The notes: generated by a model not told the origin, from the letters alone. Counted from the stretch's first letter, positions 1 to 9,429 are shown. The stretch: 64,000 bases of DNA from an uncultured Muribaculaceae bacterium (GCA_905233915.1 CAJOFM010000007.1:62001-126000); one strand, 5' to 3'. Numbers and translations are program-made.

Positions 1-346
1 GTGCGGTCTCGACGAATGCCACTTCATGACCAGTTCCAGCTTGGGCTTGTGCCCATTGCTGCATGTCGCTCGCTGTCGCGGGATGGACGATGCCGTTAAG
101 CCGTGCCAGTGCAGAGTCGTCACTGAATGCCACTGCGCTCAAGTGCTGGCGGTTCAATGTGCCGTCATCGAGGTAGGTCTCTTTGCCAAAGGCGTCAACG
201 AGTTGTTGTTTTACCGTGTCATTCTCAAGCATCAGGGCTTTAGCACGGCTGTCGCAGTCATAGACGTCGTAACCCATGACCTGGACCAAACGCGCGACAA
301 CACTCTTGCCGCTGCCGATACCTCCTGTGATAGCGATAAGCTTCAT
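1..346 (-). CDS. coaE: Dephospho-CoA kinase, 3' part beyond the window
   Basis: The minus-strand reading frame from the ATG at 344-346 runs open to the window edge (115 codons). It begins MKLIAITGGIGSGKS, a P-loop typical of dephospho-CoA kinase, followed by VVARLVQVMGYDVYDCD, the usual CoaE continuation with the acidic catalytic region. The enzyme phosphorylates the 3' hydroxyl of dephospho-CoA in the last step of coenzyme A synthesis. It starts 17 bases after the YbbR gene stop, the gene order common in Bacteroidales (yajC-ybbR-coaE), so it is probably the tail of the same transcript. The C-terminal part lies outside the window. Identification rests on the P-loop and the context. Confidence 0.93.
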   Translation of the reverse strand, partial: MKLIAITGGIGSGKSVVARLVQVMGYDVYDCDSRAKALMLENDTVKQQLVDAFGKETYLDDGTLNRQHLSAVAFSDDSALARLNGIVHPATASDMQQWAQAQAGTGHEVAFVETA

Positions 347-363
347 CACTGCGTCAAATCTGC

Positions 364-1326
364 TTAATGCTTCTCGATGATATACTCGACACTGTCGGGT
401 GTGAACTTGACGTCCTGATAGGCTGCAGGCACCTCGCCAATCATCACTTTGACCTTATTGTTGGGTGATGAGAAGTCTACCGAGTTGTAATCGACAACTA
501 CGGTGATGCCTGAATCGTCCTTGATGCGGCTCACGGGTGAGCGGTAAGTCACCTCCACATCACCAGGGAAGAGCAGCATCTTGACGCCGGGAGGTGCATT
601 ACGCACGACAATCTTGACCGAGCGGGTCTGCTGCTTCAGCTTCTCAATGGGGACTACGATATCGATGGCGCGAGGCTCAACAACGGCTCCATTGATTGGC
701 GCAATGGAAATTTTGCGGCGCAAAGTGTCGGTCAGCTCTTTCTCCTCAACGTGGTAGGTATAAACCTCGTTGATCTCGTTCAGCGTCTTGGCGTCACTGA
801 ACACGAGCACCGAGTCTTGACTTTGGATGAGTACGCCAAACTGGGTGTAGTCCTCGCGGGGTTCCACAATGATATCGGCCTTGATGGGAACCTTCTTGCC
901 CGGCAGGTCGGTGTACTTGACGTTGATGGCCTCGGGTAGGACATTCACAATGGTGGCGCGCTTGTTCAACACATTGGCAATAGCCCTTTTCAAGTGACTT
1001 TGGTCAATCTTGAACATGCTGTTGCCATCGCTGTAGTCCGAGAAACGCAGGGTGAGTTTTGGTGATTTGTCAAACAGGTAAGATAAAAACCTGTAGCCGC
1101 GGTCACGCACTGTCACAGTGAGCGTGTCGGGGACTTTAGAGAGTAAGTGAACATTGCTGGGCAGACTCATTTCAACGGGCACCTCAATGTCGAGCTGGAC
1201 GTCCCTGTTGAAGGTCAAGAAACTCCAGAATACGGCAGAAATGACCACAAAGCCAACGTAGAGGAATATCGACCTCGTGCGTGGCGATTCGTTCATGTGG
1301 TCCCGTAATCTGTTCCAGAGTTTCAT
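364..1326 (-). CDS. ybbR: YbbR/CdaR-like membrane-anchored protein
   Basis: A 320-residue protein with a short basic N-terminus, one membrane segment at about residues 20-40 (IFLYVGFVVISAVFWSFLTF) and a large extracytoplasmic region of beta-rich repeats with the YbbR pattern (VPVEMSLPSNVHLLSKVPDT near residues 50-70). YbbR-domain proteins are known in Firmicutes as CdaR, a regulator of diadenylate cyclase; in Bacteroidetes the role is not established and the gene sits between yajC and coaE, as it does here. I infer an envelope protein facing the periplasm. No cyclase gene is seen in the window. Spacing to yajC is 26 bases, so co-transcription is likely. Confidence 0.8.
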   Translation of the reverse strand: MKLWNRLRDHMNESPRTRSIFLYVGFVVISAVFWSFLTFNRDVQLDIEVPVEMSLPSNVHLLSKVPDTLTVTVRDRGYRFLSYLFDKSPKLTLRFSDYSDGNSMFKIDQSHLKRAIANVLNKRATIVNVLPEAINVKYTDLPGKKVPIKADIIVEPREDYTQFGVLIQSQDSVLVFSDAKTLNEINEVYTYHVEEKELTDTLRRKISIAPINGAVVEPRAIDIVVPIEKLKQQTRSVKIVVRNAPPGVKMLLFPGDVEVTYRSPVSRIKDDSGITVVVDYNSVDFSSPNNKVKVMIGEVPAAYQDVKFTPDSVEYIIEKH

Positions 1327-1352
1327 GTTGGCTGCTGATTGATGTAAATCAG

Positions 1353-1673
1353 TTAATTGTTCTTGGTCTGTACTTCAGAGGCATCGGGCATTGAGATGGC
1401 GCTCTTGTCAAACTTGATGCGCACACCGTCGGCCACCTCAAGGATGATGGTGTTGTCCTTAATCTCGCGAACGCGGCCATAAATGCCACCGATGGTAACC
1501 ACCTTATCACCGTTCTTGAGACTGTCGCGGAAGGCGTTAATCTTCTTTTGCTTCTTCTGCTGCGGGGCAATCATGAAAAAGTAGAAAATGGCGATGATCG
1601 CGATAATCATGATCATGCTGCTCCATCCTTGACCGGAAGCACTGCCAGCCTGCAATAAAATCGTGTTAAGCAT
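1353..1673 (-). CDS. yajC: Preprotein translocase accessory subunit YajC
   Basis: A 106-residue protein with a single N-terminal membrane helix (about residues 18-36, SMIMIIAIIAIFYFFMIAPQ), then the family signature PQQKKQKKINAFRDSLKNGD and VVTIGGIYGRV. YajC binds SecDF and SecYEG at the inner membrane and helps protein export. Length and motif order match the family. It lies between nusB and ybbR in the usual Bacteroidales order. Confidence 0.95.
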   Translation of the reverse strand: MLNTILLQAGSASGQGWSSMIMIIAIIAIFYFFMIAPQQKKQKKINAFRDSLKNGDKVVTIGGIYGRVREIKDNTIILEVADGVRIKFDKSAISMPDASEVQTKNN

Positions 1674-1717
1674 AATGTTGTCTTTTTTTCAGTTGTTATT
1701 GTTTAGAAATTTTTTGT

Positions 1718-2650
1718 CTATCGTTTTAGAATCTTGCTCTCCTTGCGAAGCTGCTTGACGGCATTGTTGAGGATGCCGTTAACAAACTGTCCGCTGCCGG
1801 CGGTACTGAAATTCTTGGCCAACTCAATATACTCGTTGAGCGTTACCGCTGTGGGAATCTTTTCAAACGAGGTCAACTCGGCCAGGGCCGTGCACATGAT
1901 GATGCGGTCCATGAGCACGATGCGATCCTTGTCCCAGCGGCTGCCCTCGACCAGCTCGTCGATGAGCGCGTTGCTTTCGGGCATTTGAGTCACTGCGGCT
2001 TGCAGCAGTTCCTTGCCGAATTCGCTGTCCTCCTCGTCTTTGTACATCGGCATGATGGCATTCTCGTCACCTTCGGCGATTCGCCTGAAAGTTTTGCACA
2101 CAAATTGACCAGTGAGGTCCAGGTCGTCGCCTGTCCAGAAAAGTGAACGCTGCTCCACTGCATCTTCCAGATTCTCGTCGGGCAGGATAACCTGTTTCAT
2201 GAGCTGTTGCCACAACAGGCTGTCGGACATCATGCTGTCCTCGTCATCAGCCATATAATCATTGTAGAGGTCGCTCTTAATGATTTTGTCAAGCAACATG
2301 CGCTCAAGGATGGGGTCATCGTTCCATGTGATGGTGTGATCTTGGGCGAACTGCTCCAACTGCTCATCGCCAGCCAATGCTGCAACGAGCCGGTTGTTGA
2401 CAAACTTCATGTTGGGATTCAGTTCCTCCTCGGTGGGCAGGTACTTGTTGCGGGCCTCGTCAAGGCGCATTTCCTGGATATGGGTTAATTCCACGGGCAG
2501 TTTCATCAGGTAATGATACAGCTCGTAGGTCTTTTCCATGCAATGATCAAAGTCTTTTAACGCGTCGGCTAGTGAGCGTTCTGGACGGGTCAGCATATAG
2601 GAGTACAGGTTCTGTACGACTTTTGTTCTGATTAATACTCGATTTATCAT
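1718..2650 (-). CDS. nusB: Transcription antitermination factor NusB (long Bacteroidetes form)
   Basis: The start at 2650 (MINRVLIRTKVVQNLYSYML) is preferred to an in-frame ATG at 2701, because MINRVLIRTK is the conserved NusB beginning and the extra 17 residues look like translated spacer. The product is about 310 residues, roughly twice the enterobacterial NusB; the RNA-binding NusB fold is in the C-terminal part (RIVLMDRIIMCTALAEL, then TLNEYIELAKNFSTAGSGQF). The long N-terminal region is usual in Bacteroidetes. NusB joins NusE on boxA RNA to prevent early termination in rRNA operons. It lies between rlmB and yajC, probably on one transcript. Confidence 0.9.
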   Translation of the reverse strand: MINRVLIRTKVVQNLYSYMLTRPERSLADALKDFDHCMEKTYELYHYLMKLPVELTHIQEMRLDEARNKYLPTEEELNPNMKFVNNRLVAALAGDEQLEQFAQDHTITWNDDPILERMLLDKIIKSDLYNDYMADDEDSMMSDSLLWQQLMKQVILPDENLEDAVEQRSLFWTGDDLDLTGQFVCKTFRRIAEGDENAIMPMYKDEEDSEFGKELLQAAVTQMPESNALIDELVEGSRWDKDRIVLMDRIIMCTALAELTSFEKIPTAVTLNEYIELAKNFSTAGSGQFVNGILNNAVKQLRKESKILKR

Positions 2651-2713
2651 AATGAGAAAATTTGAACTTGCGAAATTACTGAAAAATGTCGGCTTGAACA
2701 AGAATATAGCGGG

Positions 2714-3472
2714 TTATTCAACATTTTGGTTGTCATTGAGCCGTTGTCTGACAACCTCATAAATCATGATACCGCCTGCAACCGACACATTCAACGAGTT
2801 GATGTGTCCGAACTCCGGAATCAGTACCTGAGTGTCGCACAGTTTCATGATATCGGGTGAAATGCCCTTGTCCTCAGCGCCAAGCACGATGGCAACAGGA
2901 CCAGTGTAATCGGCTTGGGTGTAGGGCAGTTGCTGCTTGTCGCTGGTGCCCACAATCTTGAAACCGCTGTCACGCAGCAGCTTGATGGCATTCACCAGGT
3001 TGTGCTCGCGGCAGACGGGCAGGTAGTTGAGCGCACCTGCCGAGGTCTTGACGGCATCGGCATTGACGCTCACGCTCTCGCGGTCGGGGATGACGATTGC
3101 GCTCACCCCGGCACACTCACAGGTGCGTGCCACAGCACCAAAATTGCGCACGTCGGTCACTCCGTCCAGCACAACGATAAACGGATTCTCACCCTCGTCG
3201 AACAGTTGTGGCACGAGGTCCTCGACACGGTAGTAGGTGACAGCTGCCATCATGGCAAGGACGCCCTGATGGTTGCGGCGGGTGATGCGGTCGATTTTCT
3301 GTACGGGCACCCGCTGAACAGGCACGCGCAGCTGGCGGGCCTTGTCGCTGATTTCACGGGCTGTCTCGTCGTTCAGCGTTTTGCTCAAGAAAATCTTGTC
3401 TATGTCCTTGCCTGCTTCGATAGCCTCGAGCACGGCATGGATGCCATAAATGTATTGTGTCTTGTCAATCAT
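2714..3472 (-). CDS. rlmB: 23S rRNA 2'-O-ribose methyltransferase of the RlmB/TrmH (SPOUT) family
   Basis: A 252-residue SpoU-type methyltransferase. The N-terminal substrate-binding domain opens YIYGIHAVLEAIEAGKDIDK; the catalytic domain shows the three SPOUT motifs: LDGVTDVRNFGAVARTCE (motif 1, with the NxGA(V)xR signature), VLGAEDKGIS (motif 2) and IPEFGHINSLNVSVAGGIM (motif 3). The family methylates ribose 2'-OH, in RlmB at a 23S rRNA guanosine; the exact target here is inferred. The start overlaps the recN stop by 4 bases, so translation is probably coupled. Confidence 0.9.
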   Translation of the reverse strand: MIDKTQYIYGIHAVLEAIEAGKDIDKIFLSKTLNDETAREISDKARQLRVPVQRVPVQKIDRITRRNHQGVLAMMAAVTYYRVEDLVPQLFDEGENPFIVVLDGVTDVRNFGAVARTCECAGVSAIVIPDRESVSVNADAVKTSAGALNYLPVCREHNLVNAIKLLRDSGFKIVGTSDKQQLPYTQADYTGPVAIVLGAEDKGISPDIMKLCDTQVLIPEFGHINSLNVSVAGGIMIYEVVRQRLNDNQNVE

Positions 3473-5139
3473 ATCTGTTTATTATTATGCTTGATGAGTG
3501 ATTTGGCGTTATCGATGGCGGCTTGATTAAGGCCCTTACCGCTCAGCATGCGTGCGATTTCCATCACGTGCTCCTCTTCATTGAGGTCCTCGACGCGGGT
3601 TAGCGTCTCGTTGTCGGTGTCAGTCTTGAATACCCGCAGGTGATGGTCTCCGTTGGCGGCCACTTGAGGCAAGTGGGTAATGGCGATGACCTGGATGCTG
3701 CGGGCAATGTCGGACATCATCTCGCCTACCATGTTGGCAATGTCACCGCTCACGCCCGTGTCCACCTCATCAAAGATGATGCTGGGCAGGCGCATGTGGC
3801 GTGCGATGATAGCCTTGATGCATAGCATCACACGAGAAATTTCGCCTCCCGATGCCGTATCCTTGACAGGCACGAGTTGCTGGTTTTTATTGAAGGCCAT
3901 CATGAATTCGGCCATGTCTATGCCGTTGGGACTCAAGTCAATGGTGTTGAAATCGACATCAAAGGCGATATTCTTCATGCCCAATGGGGAAGCTAACGCC
4001 ATCAGCTCCTTGCCGAAGCGTTGCGCTGCCTCATGCCGCTTGGCCGACAGTTGTTTAGCGATGTCCATAGCGGCATCACGGCTGCTGTTGACCAGCGCTT
4101 TCAGTTCATCAATGAGCTCATCGTTGTGTTCGATTTCACCCAGTTGGCGCTCATAGTCATGCTGGATGTCGATAAGTTGATTAACATCATGTGCATTGTG
4201 CTTGCGTTGCAGGCTGTATATGTTGTTGAGGCGCTCGTCAACGCGGGCGAGTTCGGCAGGGTCATCATTAAGGGTATCAATGGTACTGCCCACGCTTTGG
4301 GCGATGTCCTTGAGGTCGATGATGGCCGTACGCACTCTTTCTGCCATTCCGTCAACATCACTCAGATTACGCTCTGCTTCCTCCAGCCGTTGTGCAACCG
4401 TTGAGAGTCGTTGCAAGATGGCGTTTTCCTCGCCATCAAGTTCGTTTTCAACAGTCCATAGGGCATCCTTGAGTTCGGTGATATTGCTTAGTTTGGACTG
4501 CAATGTTTCCAGATGCTGGTCCTCGTCGGGCTGCAGTTGCATGGCCTGCAGTTGGTCGAGCTGGAAACGTATGTAATCCTCATTGAGCCTGAGCTGTTCC
4601 ATCTCCCGTTGCGTGTCATCAAGCCGCTTGACTGCATCGCGGTACTCATGGTAGGCCTTGCGGTAGTCCGTGAGCAAACTGCTGTTGCCTGCAATACTGT
4701 CAAGAATCGATAACTGAAACGCAGGTTGCGATAACAGCATGTTGTTGTGCTGGGAGTGGATATCGAGCAACCGGGTGCTCAACTCCCTCAGCACATTGAG
4801 TGACACGGGAGTGTCGTTGACAAAGGCGCGTGAACGCCCGTTGGGTGACAGCTCGCGCCTGACGATGCATTCCTGTTCGTCCCAATCAATGTCGTTATCC
4901 TTGAAAAAACCATCCAAGCGGTAGCCGACGATGTCGAAGGTAGCCTCGACCACTGTCTTGACCGACGTGTCGCGGATGGCCTTGCTGTCGGCACGTTCTC
5001 CCAAAATGAGCGATAGCGCGCCCAGGATGATGGACTTTCCCGCTCCGGTCTCGCCTGTGATAATAGTCAAGCCATCGGCAAACCCGATGTCGAGTTTGTC
5101 GATGAGCGCATAGTTAGAGATGTGCAGTTGCTTGATCAT
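3469..5139 (-). CDS. recN: DNA repair ATPase RecN
   Basis: A 556-residue SMC-like ATPase. Walker A is at the N-terminus (ITGETGAGKSIILGAL, about residues 28-44) with the RecN signature GERADSKAIR just after. A long coiled coil fills about residues 150-370. The ABC signature (DTASGGEISRVMLCIKAI) and Walker B (SIIFDEVDTGVSGDIA) are near the C-terminus, followed by ITHLPQVAANGDHH. RecN holds broken DNA ends together during recombinational repair. It follows the DUF4835 gene by 17 bases and overlaps rlmB by 4. Confidence 0.96.
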   Translation of the reverse strand: MIKQLHISNYALIDKLDIGFADGLTIITGETGAGKSIILGALSLILGERADSKAIRDTSVKTVVEATFDIVGYRLDGFFKDNDIDWDEQECIVRRELSPNGRSRAFVNDTPVSLNVLRELSTRLLDIHSQHNNMLLSQPAFQLSILDSIAGNSSLLTDYRKAYHEYRDAVKRLDDTQREMEQLRLNEDYIRFQLDQLQAMQLQPDEDQHLETLQSKLSNITELKDALWTVENELDGEENAILQRLSTVAQRLEEAERNLSDVDGMAERVRTAIIDLKDIAQSVGSTIDTLNDDPAELARVDERLNNIYSLQRKHNAHDVNQLIDIQHDYERQLGEIEHNDELIDELKALVNSSRDAAMDIAKQLSAKRHEAAQRFGKELMALASPLGMKNIAFDVDFNTIDLSPNGIDMAEFMMAFNKNQQLVPVKDTASGGEISRVMLCIKAIIARHMRLPSIIFDEVDTGVSGDIANMVGEMMSDIARSIQVIAITHLPQVAANGDHHLRVFKTDTDNETLTRVEDLNEEEHVMEIARMLSGKGLNQAAIDNAKSLIKHNNKQI

Positions 5140-5156
5140 TACACACTCTCGGTATT

Positions 5157-6080
5157 CTAGTTGTTCTCTGTTTTCTTGATTCTGTCAAGACGGTCGGTCT
5201 CACTAGGGAAGACCTGATAGAGCATCTCATAGACCGCCTCTTTTTCGGTGGTGTTGGCCTTGCTGTAAACGTTGATGAGTTCGTCAAGCTTGGCGTCCTT
5301 GAACATTGTCAGGCACACCGACATGGGTGCCACTTCATAGATCTTGGCCAGATTTTCCAGGGTGTGGGTGATGGCCGAGCGTCCCTTGTCCACGGTGACT
5401 ACCATCTGGTCAAGGCCCATGCGGTGATAGTCATAAAGCATCTGGCGGATAGGGGCGGTGTTGTTCTCGGTAAAAGCACTCAGTACAGCGCTGCGGTTGG
5501 TGTTGTCCTCAAAGGCTTTCCATCCGCTCTCGCCGCTACTTTGCGCGAGTCTCACCACTTGTGCTGCCTTCTCATAGTACGGGTCGCCACCCAGAAGTTC
5601 AAACGAATCAAAGTCCATGCCGATGATCATATAGGCCCAGAAGTTGAGGATGGCAGTTAGATTATCTTCCATCTCCATTTCTGAGAATACGAGTTGTTGG
5701 CCCCTGTCAAATGTGAAATCTACCTTGGTGTCCCTGAAGTTGATGAGTGCTGTGGTGTAGGTGCTGTTAAACACAGGACGTTGTGACTGAATCTGCAGGT
5801 CGCCCTTCATCAGTCCCGTGCCATCGTCCCAAGAGCTCAGCGTGAGCATCAATTTGCAGTTGATCTTCTCGTTGGTGCCAAACACCGCATTAGTCCACTT
5901 GGTGTTGTTCATGTAGTCGGTTATGGCCTCCTTGAGCTCATTGAACACGTCTTTGCTGCCGCTGGTGATTTTGTCGCTATTGACTTCTACCTCGCAGTTG
6001 AGTTCGGTAGCTTCATCATCGGCAAGGACGGGAAAAGCACACATCAGTGCCACCGTCATCAGTAAAAAGAATTTTTTCAT
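5157..6080 (-). CDS. DUF4835 family exported protein (PorD-like)
   Basis: A 307-residue protein with a clear signal peptide (MKKFFLLMTVALMCAFPVLA) and the DUF4835 beginning LNCEVEVNSDKITSGSKDVF. From memory, members of this family have been linked to type IX secretion under the name PorD; I hold that with moderate certainty. The three type IX cargo candidates elsewhere in this window make such a function plausible. It sits between coaBC (3-base gap) and recN, a placement I also recall from other Bacteroidales. No catalytic motif is visible. Confidence 0.75.
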   Translation of the reverse strand: MKKFFLLMTVALMCAFPVLADDEATELNCEVEVNSDKITSGSKDVFNELKEAITDYMNNTKWTNAVFGTNEKINCKLMLTLSSWDDGTGLMKGDLQIQSQRPVFNSTYTTALINFRDTKVDFTFDRGQQLVFSEMEMEDNLTAILNFWAYMIIGMDFDSFELLGGDPYYEKAAQVVRLAQSSGESGWKAFEDNTNRSAVLSAFTENNTAPIRQMLYDYHRMGLDQMVVTVDKGRSAITHTLENLAKIYEVAPMSVCLTMFKDAKLDELINVYSKANTTEKEAVYEMLYQVFPSETDRLDRIKKTENN

Positions 6081-6082
6081 TA

Positions 6083-7288
6083 CTACTTGACCAGATACTT
6101 GTGTAAAACATCAACAATGTCGTGTGCAACGTCGCGCTTGGACTTGCATTCACCCTCGATGGTTTCACCCTTGTCGGTGAAGATGGTTACCATGTTGGTG
6201 TCGACTTGGAAACCGGCATTCTTGTCACGCAGAGAGTTCATAACGATGAAATTCAGGTTTTTGCGTTCCAATTTTCCTTGAGCGTTGACTTTTTCATTAT
6301 CGGTTTCCAGCGCAAATCCAACGGTCACCTGTTCGGGTCGTTTGGCTTGTCCCACGGCACGTGCAATGTCGGGGTTGGGCGTGAGTTGGATAACGGGTGC
6401 CGCATCCTTCTCGCGCTTGATTTTTTTGTCTGCGACATTCTCGACGCGGTAATCGGCGACGGCGGCACACAGGATGACGGCATCGCTGGCAGGTAAGGCC
6501 TGCATCACGGCATCGTGCATCTCAACGGCGGTCATCACGTCGATACGGTCGATGTTGGCATTCTCGGTCTTGAGAGAGACAGGCCCGGCAACAAGTGTCA
6601 CTTGGGCACCGCGGTTGGCACACTCCTCGGCGAGGGCAAATCCCATCTTGCCCGACGAGAAGTTGCTGATGTAGCGCACGGGGTCGATCTTTTCGACCGT
6701 GGGACCGGCTGTGATAAGCACACGCTTGCCCTGCAGGTCTTCGCTTGCAGTAAAGAACTCGTCAAGGGCCTTGACGATGTTCTCGGGCTCTTCCATGCGA
6801 CCCTTGCCGATCAGGTGGCTTGCCAGCTCGCCCTCGGCCGGCTCAATGATGTGGTTGCCGTAGCTGCGCAGCAGTTCAATGTTGCGCACGGTGCTGGGAT
6901 GACGCATCATGTCCAGGTCCATCGCAGGGGCGACAAATACGGGCGCCTTGGCCGACAGGTAAGTCGTCACCAGCATGTTGTCGGCGACACCGTTGGCCAT
7001 CTTGCCGATAGTTGAAGCTGTAGCGGGTGCGATGATTAACGCATCGGCCCACAACCCCAAGTCCACATGGCTGTTCCATTGACCCGTATTGGCGGTGAAG
7101 AACTCGCTGATGACGGGCTTGCCGCTCAACGTGGAGAGTGTCAATGGCTGGATGAACTGTTTGGCATTGGGGGTCATGATGACCTGTACCTCGGCACCAG
7201 CCTTAACGAGCAGTCGCGTGAGCGTGGCACACTTGTAAGCGGCGATGCCGCCAGTGATGCCCAGGATGATGTGCTTGCCTTTCAACAT
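6083..7288 (-). CDS. coaBC: Bifunctional phosphopantothenoylcysteine decarboxylase / phosphopantothenate-cysteine ligase
   Basis: A 401-residue fusion. The N-terminal flavodoxin-like CoaC domain shows GITGGIAAYKCATL, the histidine region WNSHVDLGLWADALIIAPAT, and APAMDLDMMRHPST in place of the enteric PxMNxxMW motif. The CoaB ligase domain follows (VLITAGPTVEKIDPVRYISN, then KIKREKDAAPVIQLTPNPDI). The two activities turn phosphopantothenate into phosphopantetheine. With coaE at the other end of the same minus-strand run, two coenzyme A genes may share a transcript. Confidence 0.96.
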   Translation of the reverse strand: MLKGKHIILGITGGIAAYKCATLTRLLVKAGAEVQVIMTPNAKQFIQPLTLSTLSGKPVISEFFTANTGQWNSHVDLGLWADALIIAPATASTIGKMANGVADNMLVTTYLSAKAPVFVAPAMDLDMMRHPSTVRNIELLRSYGNHIIEPAEGELASHLIGKGRMEEPENIVKALDEFFTASEDLQGKRVLITAGPTVEKIDPVRYISNFSSGKMGFALAEECANRGAQVTLVAGPVSLKTENANIDRIDVMTAVEMHDAVMQALPASDAVILCAAVADYRVENVADKKIKREKDAAPVIQLTPNPDIARAVGQAKRPEQVTVGFALETDNEKVNAQGKLERKNLNFIVMNSLRDKNAGFQVDTNMVTIFTDKGETIEGECKSKRDVAHDIVDVLHKYLVK

Positions 7289-7313
7289 GATGTTTCTCTC
7301 TCTTGGGATTTAG

Positions 7314-8096
7314 TTATTTTTTCTTGTACTGGATGTAGAGCTTGGTAATGACCTGCTTGGTGTTTTCGGCAAAGTCACTCTTCATCATCCAGTCATAGTA
7401 GCCATAGTCGAGTTTGGTGAACACCTCTTCGACAGTCTTTCCCTTGTGCTTACCGAAGTTGAAGACGGGCTGTTTCAGTTCGTTGTAGATGATGCGTCCT
7501 GCCAAGTCCACGTTGCGGTTGTGGGTCGAGTATTGTGACAGGTAATCCACATCGTTGACCAGTGGCTCGGCATCGTTGGCATAATGGTCCAATTGGGCCT
7601 TGAGCACTTCCAGCGTGGTCCTGGCATCATCCTCGGCCGAGTGATGATTCTTCATCGGATGGCCGCAGTAGAAAATGCAAGCCGCCTCCAAGTCGCGTTT
7701 CTCGCGCTTGTGGTAGATGGTCTGCACGTCAATGAACTTGTGCTGGGAAGGGTCAAAGCTGACGCCGGCCTTGCTCATCTCCTGGGCGAGCAGGGGAATG
7801 TCGAAGTGGTTGCTGTTAAAACCAGCGATGTCGCATCCCTCAAACACGCGGGCAATATCATGGGCCCGCTGCTTGAAGGTGGGCTCGTCTTTCAGGTCCT
7901 CGTTGGTGATGCCATGCACGTCGATGGCCTGCTGGGGAATGACCTTCTCAGGGTTGAAACGAAACGTGTTACTCTCCTCGCGGCCGTCAGGATAAACCTT
8001 GACGTAGGACAGCTCGATAATGCGGTCCTCGGTGATATTGAGTCCCGTAGATTCCAGGTCAAAGACCACGAGAGGGCGTTTCAGGTTCAGTTCCAT
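7314..8096 (-). CDS. DnaQ-like 3'-5' exonuclease (DEDDh family)
   Basis: A 260-residue nuclease with the DEDDh acidic residues in order: FDLESTGLN (ExoI, residues 12-20), FNSNHFDIPLL (ExoII, about 94-104) and HHSAEDDARTTLEVL (ExoIII, about 151-165). A C-terminal segment (FNFGKHKGKTVEEVFTKLDY) is a small module often found after such exonucleases in Bacteroidetes. The family proofreads or trims 3' ends; it could be the epsilon-like proofreading unit of DNA polymerase III. It lies directly after dnaN, the sliding clamp, which supports a replication role. Confidence 0.85.
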   Translation of the reverse strand: MELNLKRPLVVFDLESTGLNITEDRIIELSYVKVYPDGREESNTFRFNPEKVIPQQAIDVHGITNEDLKDEPTFKQRAHDIARVFEGCDIAGFNSNHFDIPLLAQEMSKAGVSFDPSQHKFIDVQTIYHKREKRDLEAACIFYCGHPMKNHHSAEDDARTTLEVLKAQLDHYANDAEPLVNDVDYLSQYSTHNRNVDLAGRIIYNELKQPVFNFGKHKGKTVEEVFTKLDYGYYDWMMKSDFAENTKQVITKLYIQYKKK

Positions 8097-8110
8097 ATTA
8101 TACTGCTGGA

Positions 8111-9229
8111 TTAGATCATCATGGGCATCTGGAGCACGATGAGGTCTTCACCGGCCTTTTGCTCACAGGGAACAAACACACCTGCACGGGCGGGATCGAG
8201 CAACTTGAGGTAAACACCCTCGCTGTCGATATTGTTCACCACATCGATGACATCGGCGCTCTTGAAGCCAATGTTCATGGGCTCGCCATTGTATTCACAG
8301 GCAATGGTCTCCTCGGCAGCGGTCGAGTGGTCAACGTCCTGGGCGGTGAGTACAACCTGGGTGGGCTTGAGGTCAAGGCGCACCAGTCCTCCCACATTGG
8401 CGAACACGGCAACACGGCGAACAGCGTTGAGCAATGTCATGCGGTCAACGGCCATCGTGTAGGGGTTGTCCTCGGGGATAACCGAGTTATAGTTGGGGTA
8501 ACGGCCGTTGATGAAGCGGCACGAGAGTTGATAATCGGCGTTCTCAAAGGTGGCGCTGTTCTCATCGACGGTGATGCTGATGGGATCATCACTGTTGCGG
8601 TCGATGATGCTGGCAAGAATGCCGGCGGGCTTGGCGGGAAGGATGAATGAACGCTCAAACTCGGGCTTCACATTGGTCTGGCGATAACGGACGAGTTTGT
8701 GGGAATCGCTGGCGACGTACACGATCATGTCGGGCTTGATGTCCCAGAAGATACCCGTGAACTGCGGATGCATGTCGTCATTACCCACTGCGAACAGGGT
8801 GTGGCCGATGCCACTGGCAATGCTCTTGGCGGGCAGCGAGAACTGCTTCATGTCGTTGGCATTGGCTGCCTTCTCGGGGAATTCGTCGCCATTCAGTGCC
8901 ATGGCATCATAATAACCGTTGACGTAGGTTACCTTCACTGCCAGCGTCTCATCGTTGATTTCAAAGGCCAGTGCCGTGTCGGGTAATTCCTTGAGGGAGT
9001 TGATGGTGCGTTTCACATCCAGTGCAAACTTGCCACTGCCTTCCACATTCTGAACCTCGATGTTGGTTGTGAGACGGGTTTCCATGTCGCTGCCGGTGAT
9101 CACGAGGCGGTCACTTTGCAGCTCGAACAGGAAGTTGTCGAGAATGGCATAAGCATTCTTGTTGCTCACCACTTTGCTCACGGCATTCAGGCGCGAGAGC
9201 AATAATTTGCTTTGTACGTTGAATTTCAT
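8111..9229 (-). CDS. dnaN: DNA polymerase III sliding clamp (beta subunit)
   Basis: A 372-residue clamp of normal length. It begins MKFNVQSKLLLSRLNAVSKV and ends in the usual short hydrophobic C-terminus (VLQMPMMI). Internal landmarks include FALDVKRTINSLKELPD and SCRFINGRYPNYNSVIPED. The dimer encircles DNA and binds polymerases and repair factors. No dnaA or recF lies beside it, so this is not the classic origin cluster. It heads the long minus-strand run that ends in coaE. Confidence 0.97.
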   Translation of the reverse strand: MKFNVQSKLLLSRLNAVSKVVSNKNAYAILDNFLFELQSDRLVITGSDMETRLTTNIEVQNVEGSGKFALDVKRTINSLKELPDTALAFEINDETLAVKVTYVNGYYDAMALNGDEFPEKAANANDMKQFSLPAKSIASGIGHTLFAVGNDDMHPQFTGIFWDIKPDMIVYVASDSHKLVRYRQTNVKPEFERSFILPAKPAGILASIIDRNSDDPISITVDENSATFENADYQLSCRFINGRYPNYNSVIPEDNPYTMAVDRMTLLNAVRRVAVFANVGGLVRLDLKPTQVVLTAQDVDHSTAAEETIACEYNGEPMNIGFKSADVIDVVNNIDSEGVYLKLLDPARAGVFVPCEQKAGEDLIVLQMPMMI

Positions 9230-9292
9230 ACAGTTATGACTCTTTATATCGTTATTAATCTCTAATTTCTTCTTTTAACCTACAAATTTAGT

Positions 9293-9300
9293 GTTTTTTT
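9293..9300 (-). promoter_or_regulatory. Candidate -7 box for dnaN
   Basis: TAAATTTG on the minus strand, about 64 bases before the dnaN ATG, fits TAnnTTTG. No clear TTTG is found at -33, so support is only partial. Confidence 0.4.
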
Positions 9301-9335
9301 CTTTAATAATGAGACGTTGTTAATAAAAAAACGAA

Positions 9336-9370
9336 AAAAAGCGTCATCAATTGTCTTGATAACGCTTTTT
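9336..9370 (-). terminator. Rho-independent terminator of the DUF1015 gene
   Basis: A stem AAAAAGCGT-x-ATCA paired with TGAT-x-ACGCTTTTT encloses a 7-base loop. On the minus strand it ends in a T run. It lies 60 bases after the DUF1015 stop and separates that gene from dnaN. Confidence 0.85.
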
Positions 9371-9429
9371 AGTATTTCGGTTGTCAGTTTTCGGCAAAAA
9401 GCAAAAAACTGTTATCTGAAGATGTCAGA

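Noticed and set aside
8111..9229. Replication origin beside dnaN
   Set aside because: No dnaA, recF or cluster of DnaA boxes is seen near; in this phylum dnaN is often away from the origin.
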